64,000 nucleotides of DNA from CAXMST01 sp963712765 (GTDB lineage: Bacteria; Actinomycetota; Thermoleophilia; Solirubrobacterales; 70-9): assembly GCA_963712765.1 (NCBI GenBank), contig CAVQIX010000001.1, positions 62,001-126,000 on the forward strand. Reading direction: 5' to 3'. The stretch's first letter is position 1, and each line of letters starts with the position of its first letter. The position numbers and the translations under genes are program-made. Below are positions 1 to 9,800 of this stretch, piece after piece. The notes under the pieces are model-generated. The model saw only the letters and a program-made list of their open reading frames with translations, was not told the DNA's origin and did no database searches.

Positions 1-769
1 GGGCCGCCTCGGGGGTCATCCGCATTTCGAAGAAGTCGCTCATCCCCTCCTCCGGCTCGACGTCGAGGAAGTCGAGCAGCTCCGCGAGGCCGCGATCGCG
101 GTCGCTCGCCACCAGCTCATCGAGCAGGATCACGCGGAACTGCCCGGCTGGGATCCCGAAGCGCGCTCCGTCCTCCTCGCCGCCGACGCCTCGATCGATC
201 GCCCGCAGCCTGTCGGCCCACCACTGCAGGGCCGAGGAGACGTTGCCCGGCCCCCAGGTCTTGCCGGTGACCGAGGCCGCGGAATCGCGCCCGTCTCGGA
301 GAGCGTGAATGATCTTCGCCTCCGGGAAGATGCGGAGCAGCGTCTGAGCCTCCTTGACGTTGTGAGAGGACATCTCGACCAGGGCAGGCTTTCCCCGACG
401 CTCCCCCACCGGGCCCAGCAGATCGCCGACGAGGCCACGGCAGGCAGCGATCGGGTCCTCACCGAAGGCGGTCTCGAATCGCTCGCAGGCATCGTCGAAC
501 TGATCGGCTCGCAGCAGGTTGTAGAGGCCGCGAGGTCGTCCATCGACGCGAACCCGGTGCCACCAGAACCCGCGCAGCTTCCGCAGAAAGCTCGAGAGCG
601 TGATCCGGCCCTCGAGCAGGTCCGGCATCCCGCGCTTGTTGCAGTGGAAACGCGCTTCGATCGGGACGTCGGCGAAGTGGGAGTGGTGACCGATCAGGCG
701 GGCGATCGCGTGGGTGCCGGAGCGCCCGGTACCGCCGATGAAGACCAGCTCAGGCTCAGCGCTTCCCAT
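1..769 (-). CDS. PAPS-dependent sulfotransferase family protein (3' end outside the window)
   Basis: I translated this reading frame from an ATG at 769; it stays open to the window edge, so the C-terminus is missing. Residues 11-20 read IGGTGRSGTH, the phosphosulfate-binding P-loop-like motif of sulfotransferases, and an LRDGRD motif further in matches the 3'-phosphate-binding region. About 256 residues are visible of the 300-330 seen in its two neighbours, with which it shares FHCN and FWW segments. A GGCGGGAG stretch sits upstream of the ATG as a ribosome site. It is the last of three tandem paralogues, 27 bases after the previous gene. The acceptor substrate cannot be read from the sequence. 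Confidence 0.85.
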   Translation of the reverse strand, partial: MGSAEPELVFIGGTGRSGTHAIARLIGHHSHFADVPIEARFHCNKRGMPDLLEGRITLSSFLRKLRGFWWHRVRVDGRPRGLYNLLRADQFDDACERFETAFGEDPIAACRGLVGDLLGPVGERRGKPALVEMSSHNVKEAQTLLRIFPEAKIIHALRDGRDSAASVTGKTWGPGNVSSALQWWADRLRAIDRGVGGEEDGARFGIPAGQFRVILLDELVASDRDRGLAELLDFLDVEPEEGMSDFFEMRMTPEAA

Positions 770-796
770 CGTGGGACCACTCCCGCCGGATCGCTC

Positions 797-1786
797 TCAA
801 ACCGGTTGGCGCTCGAAGGCGGCGCGGAGCTGCGGCGCGCAGTGGAAATCCTCGCGCTCGAGACGCTCGAGGGTCTTCTCGTACTCGCGGACTAGGTTGG
901 CCTGACGTTCCTCGCTCAGGCCCTCGCGCCAGCGTTCCTTGTGGGCGGCGCCGGCACTCATCTCCTCGTCGAAGAAACGCCGCATGCCGGGATCGTCGTC
1001 GAGACCGGTGAACTCCCGGATCGACGCGTACACGCCCTCCCGGTCGCCGGCGACGAGATCGTCGAGGCTGACGGTGAGCAGCTTCGAGCGATCGCGCATC
1101 TGGCTGACCCCGCGCTCGATGTTGCGCAGCCGCCCCTCCCACCAGCGCAGGCCCTCGAAGCCGTCGCGGGGATGGGAGCGCTTCTGCCGCTTGGAGACCT
1201 TCGAGGAGCCTGTGTCGCGCCCGTCGCGGACGGTGTGGATCAACTTGGCCTCGGGGAAGAGCCGCTGCAGCGTCGGCGCGGCGGCGATCGTGAAGCAGCT
1301 CATCTCGGTCAGGCCGGGCTTTCCCTGCTCGGCCGTGAGCGGCCACAGCAGGTCGAGGAAGAGGTTGCGACATGCGAGCTCCTGATCGGTGTGGTAGGCG
1401 CGCTCAAAGGCCTCCACGGAAGCATCGAAGCGGTCGCGCGGGACCACCTTGTGCAGGCCGCGGACCTTACGCCCGAAGGCGAGGCGCTTGGCGACCACCG
1501 GCGCCACCTCGCCGGCCCGGATCCGCCGCCACCAGAACTTCTTCAGCTTGCGCAGAAAGGTGTCGAGCTCGACCCGGCCGGCGAGCAGATCGGGAAAGCC
1601 CTGCGGGTTGCAGTGGAAGCGGCACTCGATCGGGACCCGCGCGTAGCGGGGGTGGCTGCCGATCAGGTGAGAGAGGACGTGAGTGCCCGAGCGGCCCGTG
1701 CCGCCGATGAAGATCAGGTCGGGATCCGTGGGACGTTCGGCGAGCTCAGCCCCGCCGGCTGCAGCCTCTGCGGCCGGCGCGCTCAA
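797..1786 (-). CDS. PAPS-dependent sulfotransferase family protein
   Basis: The 329-residue product carries IGGTGRSGTH at residues 27-36 (5'-phosphosulfate loop) and RDGRD at about 187-191 (3'-phosphate region). Enzymes of this family transfer sulfate from PAPS to hydroxyl or amino acceptors. There is no signal peptide or membrane segment, so it should act in the cytosol or on the inner membrane face. Its start overlaps the stop of the upstream paralogue by 4 bases, implying translational coupling. The acceptor is unknown; glycolipid or polysaccharide sulfation would fit but is only inference. Confidence 0.87.
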   Translation of the reverse strand: MSAPAAEAAAGGAELAERPTDPDLIFIGGTGRSGTHVLSHLIGSHPRYARVPIECRFHCNPQGFPDLLAGRVELDTFLRKLKKFWWRRIRAGEVAPVVAKRLAFGRKVRGLHKVVPRDRFDASVEAFERAYHTDQELACRNLFLDLLWPLTAEQGKPGLTEMSCFTIAAAPTLQRLFPEAKLIHTVRDGRDTGSSKVSKRQKRSHPRDGFEGLRWWEGRLRNIERGVSQMRDRSKLLTVSLDDLVAGDREGVYASIREFTGLDDDPGMRRFFDEEMSAGAAHKERWREGLSEERQANLVREYEKTLERLEREDFHCAPQLRAAFERQPV

Positions 1787-2748
1787 AGCGCACCCCGCGG
1801 GGACTCGTATACCGCGCGAAGCAGCGGCGCGCAGTGGATCTCGTCGGCCTCCATGCGCCCAAGTATCGCGCGGTAGGCATCATCGACGGCGGCCTGCTTG
1901 CGCTCGGGGACGCTCGCGCGCCAGCGCTGAAGGTGGGCGTTTCGGTCCTTGACCCGCCTCTGGAAGTAGTCGAGCATCGGCTGCTCGTTGCGGAGGCCGG
2001 CGAAGCGGCGGAGCAGCCGGTAGGTACGGCGGCGCTCGCCGCCGACGAGCTCGTCGAGGCTGACGGGATAGATCCGGCCGGGCTCCACACCCCGGAACCC
2101 CCGATCGATGCGCCTGATCCGCTGCTCCCACCAATCGAGCCCCTGCTGCATCGTCCGGGGGTGGGTGAGCCAGCGAGCCTGCCCGACCCGCGAAGCGGCG
2201 GCGTCACGGCCGTCGCGGACAACGTGCACGAAGCGCGCCTCCGGGAAGAGGCGGGAGAGGGTCGGCGCCTCGGCGATGACGTCGCAGCTCTGCTCGATCA
2301 GGCCCGCCTTGGCCTCCTCGGCGGCCAGCGGCCAGAGCAGGTCGAAGAAGAGCTGCCGGCAGGCGGCCTCCGGCTCATCGGCGAAACGGCGCAGGAAGGA
2401 GCTGGAGGCGGCATCGAGGCGGCGACGGGGGACGTAGCGATGAATCCCCCGGAAGCTGCGGCGAGCCGGCTCGAAGTTGCGATACCAGTGGTGGCGGAGG
2501 CGCCAGACGAAGAGGTCGGGGCCGGTCTCCCCGCGGAGCACATCGGGAATGCCGCCGGGATCGGTGTGGAAGCGGGCCTCGTTAGGCACCTTTCGGAAGT
2601 GGCTGTGCTTGTTGAGGATCTTGGCGACCACATGGGTGCCGGAACGCCCGGTACCGCCCACGAACAGGAGCGCGGGAGGATTGAAGATCTCCGCGTCGTC
2701 GGCGCGTTCGAGCGCGGCCTCGATGTCGAGTACGGGCGTGGCAGTCAT
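1783..2748 (-). CDS. PAPS-dependent sulfotransferase family protein
   Basis: This is the first gene of the three-paralogue set, 321 residues long. GGTGRSGTH at residues 31-39 and a VVRDGRD motif in the middle are the two cofactor-binding signatures of sulfotransferases. The three copies share length and layout but differ clearly in sequence, so they look like old duplications with possibly different acceptors. It begins with ATG about 98 bases after the divIC stop and may belong to the same transcript as eno-divIC. No PAPS-synthesis genes are visible in this window. Confidence 0.87.
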   Translation of the reverse strand: MTATPVLDIEAALERADDAEIFNPPALLFVGGTGRSGTHVVAKILNKHSHFRKVPNEARFHTDPGGIPDVLRGETGPDLFVWRLRHHWYRNFEPARRSFRGIHRYVPRRRLDAASSSFLRRFADEPEAACRQLFFDLLWPLAAEEAKAGLIEQSCDVIAEAPTLSRLFPEARFVHVVRDGRDAAASRVGQARWLTHPRTMQQGLDWWEQRIRRIDRGFRGVEPGRIYPVSLDELVGGERRRTYRLLRRFAGLRNEQPMLDYFQRRVKDRNAHLQRWRASVPERKQAAVDDAYRAILGRMEADEIHCAPLLRAVYESPRGAL

Positions 2749-2846
2749 CTGGGTAGAGCCCCGCGTGCAGTGCCTGAAGCGGACGCTTGCGGGCGGGCGA
2801 GGCCCAGCCCCGGGGCCCCGTTAGGTTAGCTATTGGGCGCCCGGCG

Positions 2847-3197
2847 CTACTTGAGGCCCTTGACGACGTATGCCTGCTCGCCGGGCCCGACGAGGCCGAG
2901 CTTACGGGCTTCGCGGACGGCCGCCGCCGGCGTCTTCAGCTCATCGGCGCGCCGCTGCAGACGCTTGTTCTCCGCCTCGAGCTCGGCCAGCCGCTGCTCG
3001 GAAGCCTTCGCCTCGCGCCAGGTCTCGAAGAGGTTCGCCGCCGGTCGCACGTAGGAGGCGAGCACCGCGAAGAGGACGAGCACCAGGACCACCCTGCCGA
3101 CCTTGTCCCACTGGATCCGGGACGCCGCACCACGACCGCCGCTCCGGGGCGCGATCCGCGCCTTGTAGCGGCGTCCTCGATGGGTGGCAGCACTCAC
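2847..3197 (-). CDS. septum formation initiator (DivIC/FtsB family)
   Basis: A 116-residue bitopic protein: basic N-terminus, one membrane helix at about residues 33-50 (VVLVLVLFAVLASYV), then a coiled coil (EQRLAELEAENKRLQRRADE) and a short extracytoplasmic tail. This is the DivIC/FtsB layout; the family bridges FtsL and FtsQ in the divisome. It lies directly downstream of eno, the position ftsB/divIC genes hold in many actinobacteria. The chosen start is GTG at 3197. It could be called ftsB or divIC; the sequence alone does not separate the two names. Confidence 0.85.
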   Translation of the reverse strand: MSAATHRGRRYKARIAPRSGGRGAASRIQWDKVGRVVLVLVLFAVLASYVRPAANLFETWREAKASEQRLAELEAENKRLQRRADELKTPAAAVREARKLGLVGPGEQAYVVKGLK

Positions 3198-3277
3198 TGC
3201 CGCCCTGATTCGACCACCGCGTCCCGGTCCCTGCCTGCCTCAGGCGTGACAGGGGACTTGCGAATCGCCGCCGGAGC

Positions 3278-4576
3278 TCAGTCGCCGCGGCCGGCGAACG
3301 CGTCGAGGCCGGGGTAAACGGCGGCGTCGCCGAGCTCCTCCTCGATCCGCAGCAGCCGGTTGTACTTGGCGACCCGATCCGAGCGTGAGGGCGCCCCGGT
3401 CTTGATCTGCCCGCAGCCGGTGGCCACGGCAAGGTCGGCGATCGTGGTGTCCTCGGTCTCGCCGGAGCGATGGGAGATCACGACGCTGTACCCGGCCTCC
3501 TGGGCCATGCGGACCGCGTCGAACGTCTCGGTCAGGGTTCCGATCTGGTTGACCTTGACGAGGATCGAATTGGCGACGCCGGAGGAGATCCCGCGCCCGA
3601 GCCGCTCGGGATTGGTGACGAAGAGATCGTCGCCGACCAACTGGCAGCGATCGCCGAGCTGATCGGTCAGGTCCTTCCAGCCGTCCCAGTCCTCCTCGTC
3701 CATGCCGTCCTCGACCGAGATGATGGGGTAGCGATCAACCTTGTCGGCCCAGTAGGTGGCCATCTCGGCGCTGGTCAACTCGCGTCCCTCGTGCTCGAGG
3801 CCGTAGGAGCCACCCTCGAAGATCTCGCTCGTAGCCGGATCGAGGGCGATGAAGACGTCGCCGCCGGGCTCGTAACCGGCCGCTTCGACGCCCGCCATCA
3901 GCGCCTCCAGAGCGGCCTCGTTGGAGGCGAGGTCGGGGGCGAACCCACCCTCGTCACCGACCGCGGTGCCGAGGCCCTGCGAGTGCAGGTGCCCCTTGAG
4001 CGCGTGGAAGACCTCGGACCCGACCCGCAGGGCCTCGCTGAAGTTCGAGGCGCCGGCAGGCACGATCATGAACTCCTGGAAGTCGACCGAGTTGTCGGCG
4101 TGGGAGCCGCCGTTGAGCACGTTCATCATCGGCACCGGAAGCACCGCCGGTTCCCCCTCGGCGCCGAAGATCTGGGCGGCGTACCTGTACAGCGGACGCT
4201 CGGCGGCCGCCGCGGCCGCCTTCGCGACGGCAAGCGAGACCCCGAGGATCGCGTTCGCTCCCAGGCGCGACTTGTTTGCGGTCCCGTCCAGCTCGATCAG
4301 GATCCGGTCGATGTCGGCCTGGTTGGTCGCGTCGGCCCCGCAGACCGCCTCGGTGATCTCGGTATTGACATTCTCGACCGCCCCGCCGACGCCCTTGCCG
4401 CCGTAGGCGTCGCCGCCGTCGCGGAGCTCGGTCGCCTCGAACTCGCCGGTCGAGGCGCCGGAGGGAACCGCGGCGCGGCCCCACCCCCCGCTCTCGAGGT
4501 TGACATCTACCTCGACCGTGGGATTGCCCCTCGAGTCGAGGATCTGGCGCGCGTGGATGTTGTTGATCACCGTCAT
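3278..4576 (-). CDS. eno: enolase (phosphopyruvate hydratase)
   Basis: The 432-residue protein has full enolase length and signatures: the N-terminal ARQILDSRGNPTVEVDV segment, DEGGFAP with the catalytic glutamate, SVEDGMDEEDW with metal ligands, the KVNQIGT lysine and SHRSGETEDTTIADLAVA. It converts 2-phosphoglycerate to phosphoenolpyruvate in glycolysis. The ATG at 4576 gives the standard N-terminus. It sits between mazG and divIC on the same strand, a common actinobacterial arrangement. Confidence 0.98.
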   Translation of the reverse strand: MTVINNIHARQILDSRGNPTVEVDVNLESGGWGRAAVPSGASTGEFEATELRDGGDAYGGKGVGGAVENVNTEITEAVCGADATNQADIDRILIELDGTANKSRLGANAILGVSLAVAKAAAAAAERPLYRYAAQIFGAEGEPAVLPVPMMNVLNGGSHADNSVDFQEFMIVPAGASNFSEALRVGSEVFHALKGHLHSQGLGTAVGDEGGFAPDLASNEAALEALMAGVEAAGYEPGGDVFIALDPATSEIFEGGSYGLEHEGRELTSAEMATYWADKVDRYPIISVEDGMDEEDWDGWKDLTDQLGDRCQLVGDDLFVTNPERLGRGISSGVANSILVKVNQIGTLTETFDAVRMAQEAGYSVVISHRSGETEDTTIADLAVATGCGQIKTGAPSRSDRVAKYNRLLRIEEELGDAAVYPGLDAFAGRGD

Positions 4577-4654
4577 CGGCCGCGCAGTCTCTCACGTCAC
4601 GGCCGGCCGGGCGGCGCGGCCACTTGCACCGGTCGGTGAATCGAAGGGTCTCGC

Positions 4655-5437
4655 CTACGAGGAGTCGGTGGCGGTGCCACGCTGGTCCGCCTCCCACCCG
4701 CCCACCGAGGTTCGGAAGCGCTCGGCAGCAGCGCGGAGGCTCAGCTCCGGGTCGCAGCGCAGCCTCCTGGCGAGATCCGTTGCGGCGAACAGCAGGTCCC
4801 CGACCGCCGCCTCGACCTGGTCCCGCTCGGCTGCGCCGGGGCCCGCATTCGATCCGGCCACAGCGAATCGCTCGAGGCGGTCAGCCGCCGAGCGCACCGC
4901 CTCGGCGCTCGGCCCGGCGTCCTCGCCGGCGACGATGCCGAGGTCCGCGTCCGCCCCGGCGCGGTTGATCGCCCGCCGCTGGAGCTTGCGCGCCTGCAGC
5001 AGCGCGGGGAGGTTCTCGGGGACATCCGCGAACAGGCCACCGCGACCCTCACGCTCCTGTTTGATCCGGTCCCAGTTCTCGAGCACCTCCCCGGCGTCGG
5101 ACGCCTGAGCCTCCCCGAACACATGCGGATGTCGCCGGATCAGCTTCTCCCGCATCGCGTCGGCGACCGCGGCGAGATCGCCCGAGCTCCGCTCCTCGAG
5201 CAGCAGCGCGAGGAAGTGGACCTGAAAGAGCACGTCTCCAAGCTCGTCCAGGAGCTTGGCGTCGTCCCCGGAGGCGGCGGCGTCGGCCAGCTCGTAGGCC
5301 TCCTCGACGGTGTGGGGGACGATCGAGCGCTCGTCCTGCTCACGATCCCAGGGGCATTCGCGCCGGAGCCGGCGAGTGATCTCGTCGAGGCGCTCGAGCG
5401 ATCTCGCCGCGGCAGCGGGACCTCGGGCCTCCTCCAC
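4655..5437 (-). CDS. mazG: MazG-family nucleoside triphosphate pyrophosphohydrolase
   Basis: The MazG core is plain: CPWDREQ, HTVEEAYELADA, LLDELGDVLFQVHF and RHPHVFG. These give the metal-binding EExxE...ExxD arrangement of all-alpha NTP pyrophosphatases, which hydrolyse (d)NTPs to NMP and pyrophosphate and help clear abnormal nucleotides. The frame is open far upstream, but that part overlaps the PpiC gene. I therefore chose GTG at 5437, just after the PpiC stop, giving 260 residues. The second half, about residues 150-260, is a weaker degenerate repeat of the domain. The start is uncertain. Confidence 0.88.
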   Translation of the reverse strand: MEEARGPAAAARSLERLDEITRRLRRECPWDREQDERSIVPHTVEEAYELADAAASGDDAKLLDELGDVLFQVHFLALLLEERSSGDLAAVADAMREKLIRRHPHVFGEAQASDAGEVLENWDRIKQEREGRGGLFADVPENLPALLQARKLQRRAINRAGADADLGIVAGEDAGPSAEAVRSAADRLERFAVAGSNAGPGAAERDQVEAAVGDLLFAATDLARRLRCDPELSLRAAAERFRTSVGGWEADQRGTATDSS

Positions 5438-5453
5438 CCCTGGCTCCGCGGCT

Positions 5454-6809
5454 CTAGGGCGTGGCGCCCGGCGGCGGCGCGGCGGCACCGGCTCCGCCAG
5501 GGGCGGGAGCGCCGTCGGGACCGACCGGGACAGCGCCCGGCGGCAGCCCCTCGACGCCCCCGGCGGCGGGATCGACCTCGGGGAGCGGAAGCTGCGGGCC
5601 CTGCGGTGCGCCTGTCTGGGTCGAGCCATCGATCGGAAGCTGAGCGGTGCCCGGCTCGATCGGAGCCGCGGACTGAACCGGCGGCGGCTGTGGCTGCTCG
5701 GGCTGGCCGGGGATCGGCTCCGGCTCGGGGGGGACGAAGCCGGAGCAGAACTGCATCTCGACCGTCTCGATGCACTTGGTCCGCCGCGTCCACTTGGTGA
5801 TGAAGTCGTTCTGCACCTTGGTCTGGGCGGCCTGCTGCTTGCCGGCGGTGAGTTGCTGGCGGATCGCCTCCCGAGCCTCATCCAGTGGCTGCGTGCTCGC
5901 CTCGGTGACCTCGATCACCTGGACCACGTAGAAGCCGCGCCCTGTCTCGAACGGTCCGACCAGCTCGCCCTGCCCCGCGGAGAAGACGGCCGCCTCGAGC
6001 TCGGGATCGCCCTGTCCTTCGACCAGGCCCTCGAGCAGACCGCCCCGGTTCTTGGAGGCCTGATCCTGGGAGTACGCCTTGGCGGCGGCGGCCCAGGCCT
6101 TGCCGTATCCGTCATCGCCGGGCTGCAGCCCCTCGAGCTCGGCCCTGGCCCTCTCGACCTCGGCCTGATCCTCGTTGAGAATCACCCGGGCCGTGCGTGA
6201 GGCAGGCGTCTGGAAGCTCTCGGCGTTGAGGTCGTAGAAGCGCTCGATCTCCTTTTCGGTGACCTCGGGCTCGGAGGCGAAATCCTCGGAGAGCCTGCGC
6301 TGCAGGGCGAGCAGCTCGCCCTGGCGAACGACGTCGGCGCACTCGACCGGAGGGGTGTCGTTGTCGATCTCCTCCTGAGTGCAGAACTTCGACTGGCGAA
6401 CCACCCGCTCGAACTCCCGCGGATTCTGGAAGCCCTCCTGGATCGAGTCGAGTTCGCCCTGGATATCGGCGTCGTCGACATCGAGGCTGCGGTCGGAGGC
6501 CTCACCCTTGGCCCAGATCGCGAGCAGCAGGCCCTGCATCGCCTCGTCGTTGAGCTGGGCGTACTGAGGATCGTCCTCCGGCGGGACCTCGTCGAGCCCG
6601 AGCCGCGCGGCCGCTTGCTCGAGGGCACGCTGGTACTGCTCGTCGGTGACGGTGCCGTCGTCGACACCGTCGACGATCGCGACCGCGCCCGAGGGCACGC
6701 TCGGGCGGCCGAGGCCGCTCGTGGCAGCCACCAGGCCTATGGCGATAACCAGGGCCAGCGCGAAGAATCCGGCTACCAGACGCTTCTTTGGAGATGAGAG
6801 TCCCGTCAC
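5454..6809 (-). CDS. membrane-anchored peptidylprolyl isomerase (PpiC/SurA-type) with Pro-rich tail
   Basis: The start used is GTG at 6809, placing SSPKKR before one membrane helix (about residues 10-30). A SurA-N-like helical region follows, with a PpiC-type rotamase domain around residues 190-310 (TPASRTARVILN, NRGGLLEGLVEG, GPFETGRGFYVVQV). Such proteins assist folding of exported proteins outside the membrane. The last ~100 residues are rich in Pro, Gly, Ala and Gln and look disordered. The frame remains open to 6905 but then overlaps the end of mfd; no convincing ribosome site marks either start. It lies between mfd and mazG, where mycobacteria carry the lipoprotein gene lpqU. Confidence 0.82.
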   Translation of the reverse strand: MTGLSSPKKRLVAGFFALALVIAIGLVAATSGLGRPSVPSGAVAIVDGVDDGTVTDEQYQRALEQAAARLGLDEVPPEDDPQYAQLNDEAMQGLLLAIWAKGEASDRSLDVDDADIQGELDSIQEGFQNPREFERVVRQSKFCTQEEIDNDTPPVECADVVRQGELLALQRRLSEDFASEPEVTEKEIERFYDLNAESFQTPASRTARVILNEDQAEVERARAELEGLQPGDDGYGKAWAAAAKAYSQDQASKNRGGLLEGLVEGQGDPELEAAVFSAGQGELVGPFETGRGFYVVQVIEVTEASTQPLDEAREAIRQQLTAGKQQAAQTKVQNDFITKWTRRTKCIETVEMQFCSGFVPPEPEPIPGQPEQPQPPPVQSAAPIEPGTAQLPIDGSTQTGAPQGPQLPLPEVDPAAGGVEGLPPGAVPVGPDGAPAPGGAGAAAPPPGATP

Positions 6810-6864
6810 GAGGGCGGGAGGATAGCGAGCGCGGGAGGCAGGGACCCCGCCCGCAGCGGCGGGC

Positions 6865-9800
6865 TCAGCCTGGGGCCGGCTCCGGCTCGGGGGCCGTTGT
6901 CGCACGCGAAGAGGCCACCGCCGCAGTGAGCGATTCGAGGGCGGCGATCTCGGCGGAGCCGTCGTCTCCGGCGTCGGGCACCCTTAGCGCCAGAGTCCCA
7001 TCGCGCGCCGAGTAGATCGCCTGCTCGATGTCTCCGCGCAGGGCGCCGACCCGCTCGGAGTCGAAGTCGAGCCCCGAGGCGACGACGCGCCCCCCGCGCA
7101 CCTCGAGCGCGGAGGCGCCGTCGCGTGCGAGCTCGATCCGGGCCCGCTGAATCGTCAGCAACGCCTCGACCGCGGCGGGCGGCGGGCCGAACCGGTCGCG
7201 GAGTTCGTCGCCGAGCTCGCGCAGATCGCCCGGGCGGCGGGCTCCGGCGATCCGGCGGTGGACGTCGATCTTGGCCGCCTCGTAGGGAATGTAGGAGGAC
7301 GGCACGAAGGCGGAGATGTCGGCGTCGACCCGGACCTCGGCCTCGGCCCGCTCGGTCCCGTCCGCCCGCCGCAGCGCCTCGACGGCCTCGTCCAGCATCT
7401 CGACGTAGAGCTCGAATCCGACCGCGGCCACGTGACCCGACTGCTCCGCCCCCAGCAGATCGCCGGCACCCCGCAGCTCGAGGTCGCGCATCGCGATCCT
7501 GAAGCCGGAGCCGAGCTCGGTGTGGTCGGAGAGCGTCGCCAGCCGCGCGGCAGCGTCGCGGGTCATGCCCTGCTCGGAGGGATAGAGCATGTAGGCGTGG
7601 GCGCGCTCCCGCGATCGCCCGACCCGGCCTCGGATCTGGTAGGCCTGAGCGAGCCCCAGGTGATCGGCTCGCTCGACGATCAGGGTGTTGGCGGCGGGGA
7701 TGTCGAGCCCTGATTCGATGATCGTGGTCGCGACCAGGACATCGGCGTCGCCGCGCAGGAAGGAGAGCATCGTCGTCTCGAGCTCGTTCTCATCGAGGCG
7801 CCCGTGCGCCTCCAGCACCCGCGCCTCCGGCACCAGCGCCCGCAGCCGCTCCGCCGTCTCATGCAGCGTCTCGACCCGGTTGTGGAGGAAGAAGGCCTGG
7901 CCCTCGCGGCCGAGCTCACGCTCGATCGCGGTCTTGACCAGGTCCTCGTCGTAGGGACCGACGTAGGTCCGCACCGGTCGCCTTCCCTCTGGCGGGGTCT
8001 CGATCACCGATATGTCGCGGATCCCCGCGAGGCTCATCTGCATCGTGCGCGGGATCGGCGTTGCCGACATCGAGAGCACGTCCACCTTGAGCTTGAACTG
8101 ACGCAGCAGCTCCTTCTGCTTGACCCCGAACCGCTGCTCCTCGTCAATGACGAGCAGACCGAGGTCTGCAGGGCGGACGTCGCGGGAGAGCAGCCTGTGG
8201 GTGCCGACCAGGATGTCGAGGTCACCGGAGGCGAAGTCGGCCAGCGCCTTCTTCGTCTCGGCCGGACGGCGTAGGCGGGAGATCATCTCGATCACGTAGG
8301 GGAAGTCCCGGAGCCGCTCCCGGAAGGTCCCGAGATGCTGGGTTGCCAGGATCGTCGTCGGCACCAGCACCATCACCTGCTTTGAGTCGGCGAGCGCCTT
8401 CTGTGCGGCGCGCACCGCGACCTCGGTCTTGCCGTAGCCGACGTCTCCGCAGATCAGCCGGTCCATTGGCTGCTCGGCCTCCATGTCGGCCTTGACAGCC
8501 TCGATCGCCTCGAGCTGATCGGGCGTCTCGCGGTAGGGGAACGACTCCTCCAGCTGCAGCTGCCATTCGCCGTCGGGGCTGAAGGCATGACCCTGACGGG
8601 CGGCCCGCTCGGCGTAGAGATTGAGCAGCTCCCCGGCCATCTCGCGCGCGGCGCGACGGGCCCTGGTCTTCATCTGCGCCCAGCGCTTGCCGCCCAGCTT
8701 CGACAGCTCGGGGCTGTCGCCGCCGCCCACGTAGCGCGTGATCTTGGCCAGCTGATCGGCCGGGACGAGGACCTTGTCCCCTCCGCGATACTCGAGGTCG
8801 AGGTAATCGCGCGTGATCCCGGCGACCGTGCGGGTGTCGAAGCCGGCGAAGCGGGCGACGCCGTGGTCTTCGTGGACGACAGGCTCGCCGACCGCGAGAT
8901 CGCCGATCGTCGCCAGGCGGCCGCGGGTCGGCGCGGGCGCCTCGGCGCGCCGCCGGTGCACGAGTCGCCGGTAGGGGATCACCGCGAGCTTCAGCGCCGG
9001 CGCGATGAAGCCCTCCTGGATCGATGCCTCGGCGAAGGCCACCGCACCGCCCTCGTGCTGCCCGGAGGCCGCGGGGGATCCCAGCTCGAGCATGGTCGCA
9101 CTCACCCGCTCCAGCCCGTAGCGGGCGCGCTCGGCCTCCCCACGTCGCTCGAAGCTGACGACCGTGACGTAGCCCGAACGCAGCTGCTTCTCCAGCTCCG
9201 GCTCGGCCTCCGTGAGGCTGCGAGCCGCGGAGACCGGCGTCGCGGCCCGGAAGCTGTGCTCCTGGTCGGCGTGCCTGGAGCTGGCGGTCAGTGCGGCTCG
9301 CGCTGCGAGCGGCCCGGTTACCTCGACGTAGAGGGCGGCGTGGTCGGCGTCGTGGATCGCGGCAGCCACGTCGGTCATGTGGTCGGCGAGGGCACCCTCG
9401 AGATCCTCGGCCGCCGCGTTGACGACCGCCGTCTCCGGATCGATCAGATCGAGGAACGCGGAGAACCGGTCGGTCGGCAGGAGCTCGGCGAGCGGCTGTC
9501 GTGCGCCCTCCCCCTCCGAGACGTCGAGCGCCGCCTCGGCGAGCAGGCGGTGGTCGGGGTCGATCTCGGCTGCGGGATCGAGCTCGACCACCTCGGCATC
9601 ACCTAGCGAGCGCTGTGTAAAGGTCGAGAAGTAGCGGATCGATTCGATCTCGTCCCCGAAGAGCTCGACTCGCGCCGCTCGGTCCTCGGTTGATCCGAAG
9701 ACGTCGAGGATCCCGCCGCGGACGGCGAACTGGCCACGATCGTCGACCTGCTCGGTGCGCTCGTAGCCGGCGCCGACGAGCAGCTCGGCGACGTCGCCGA

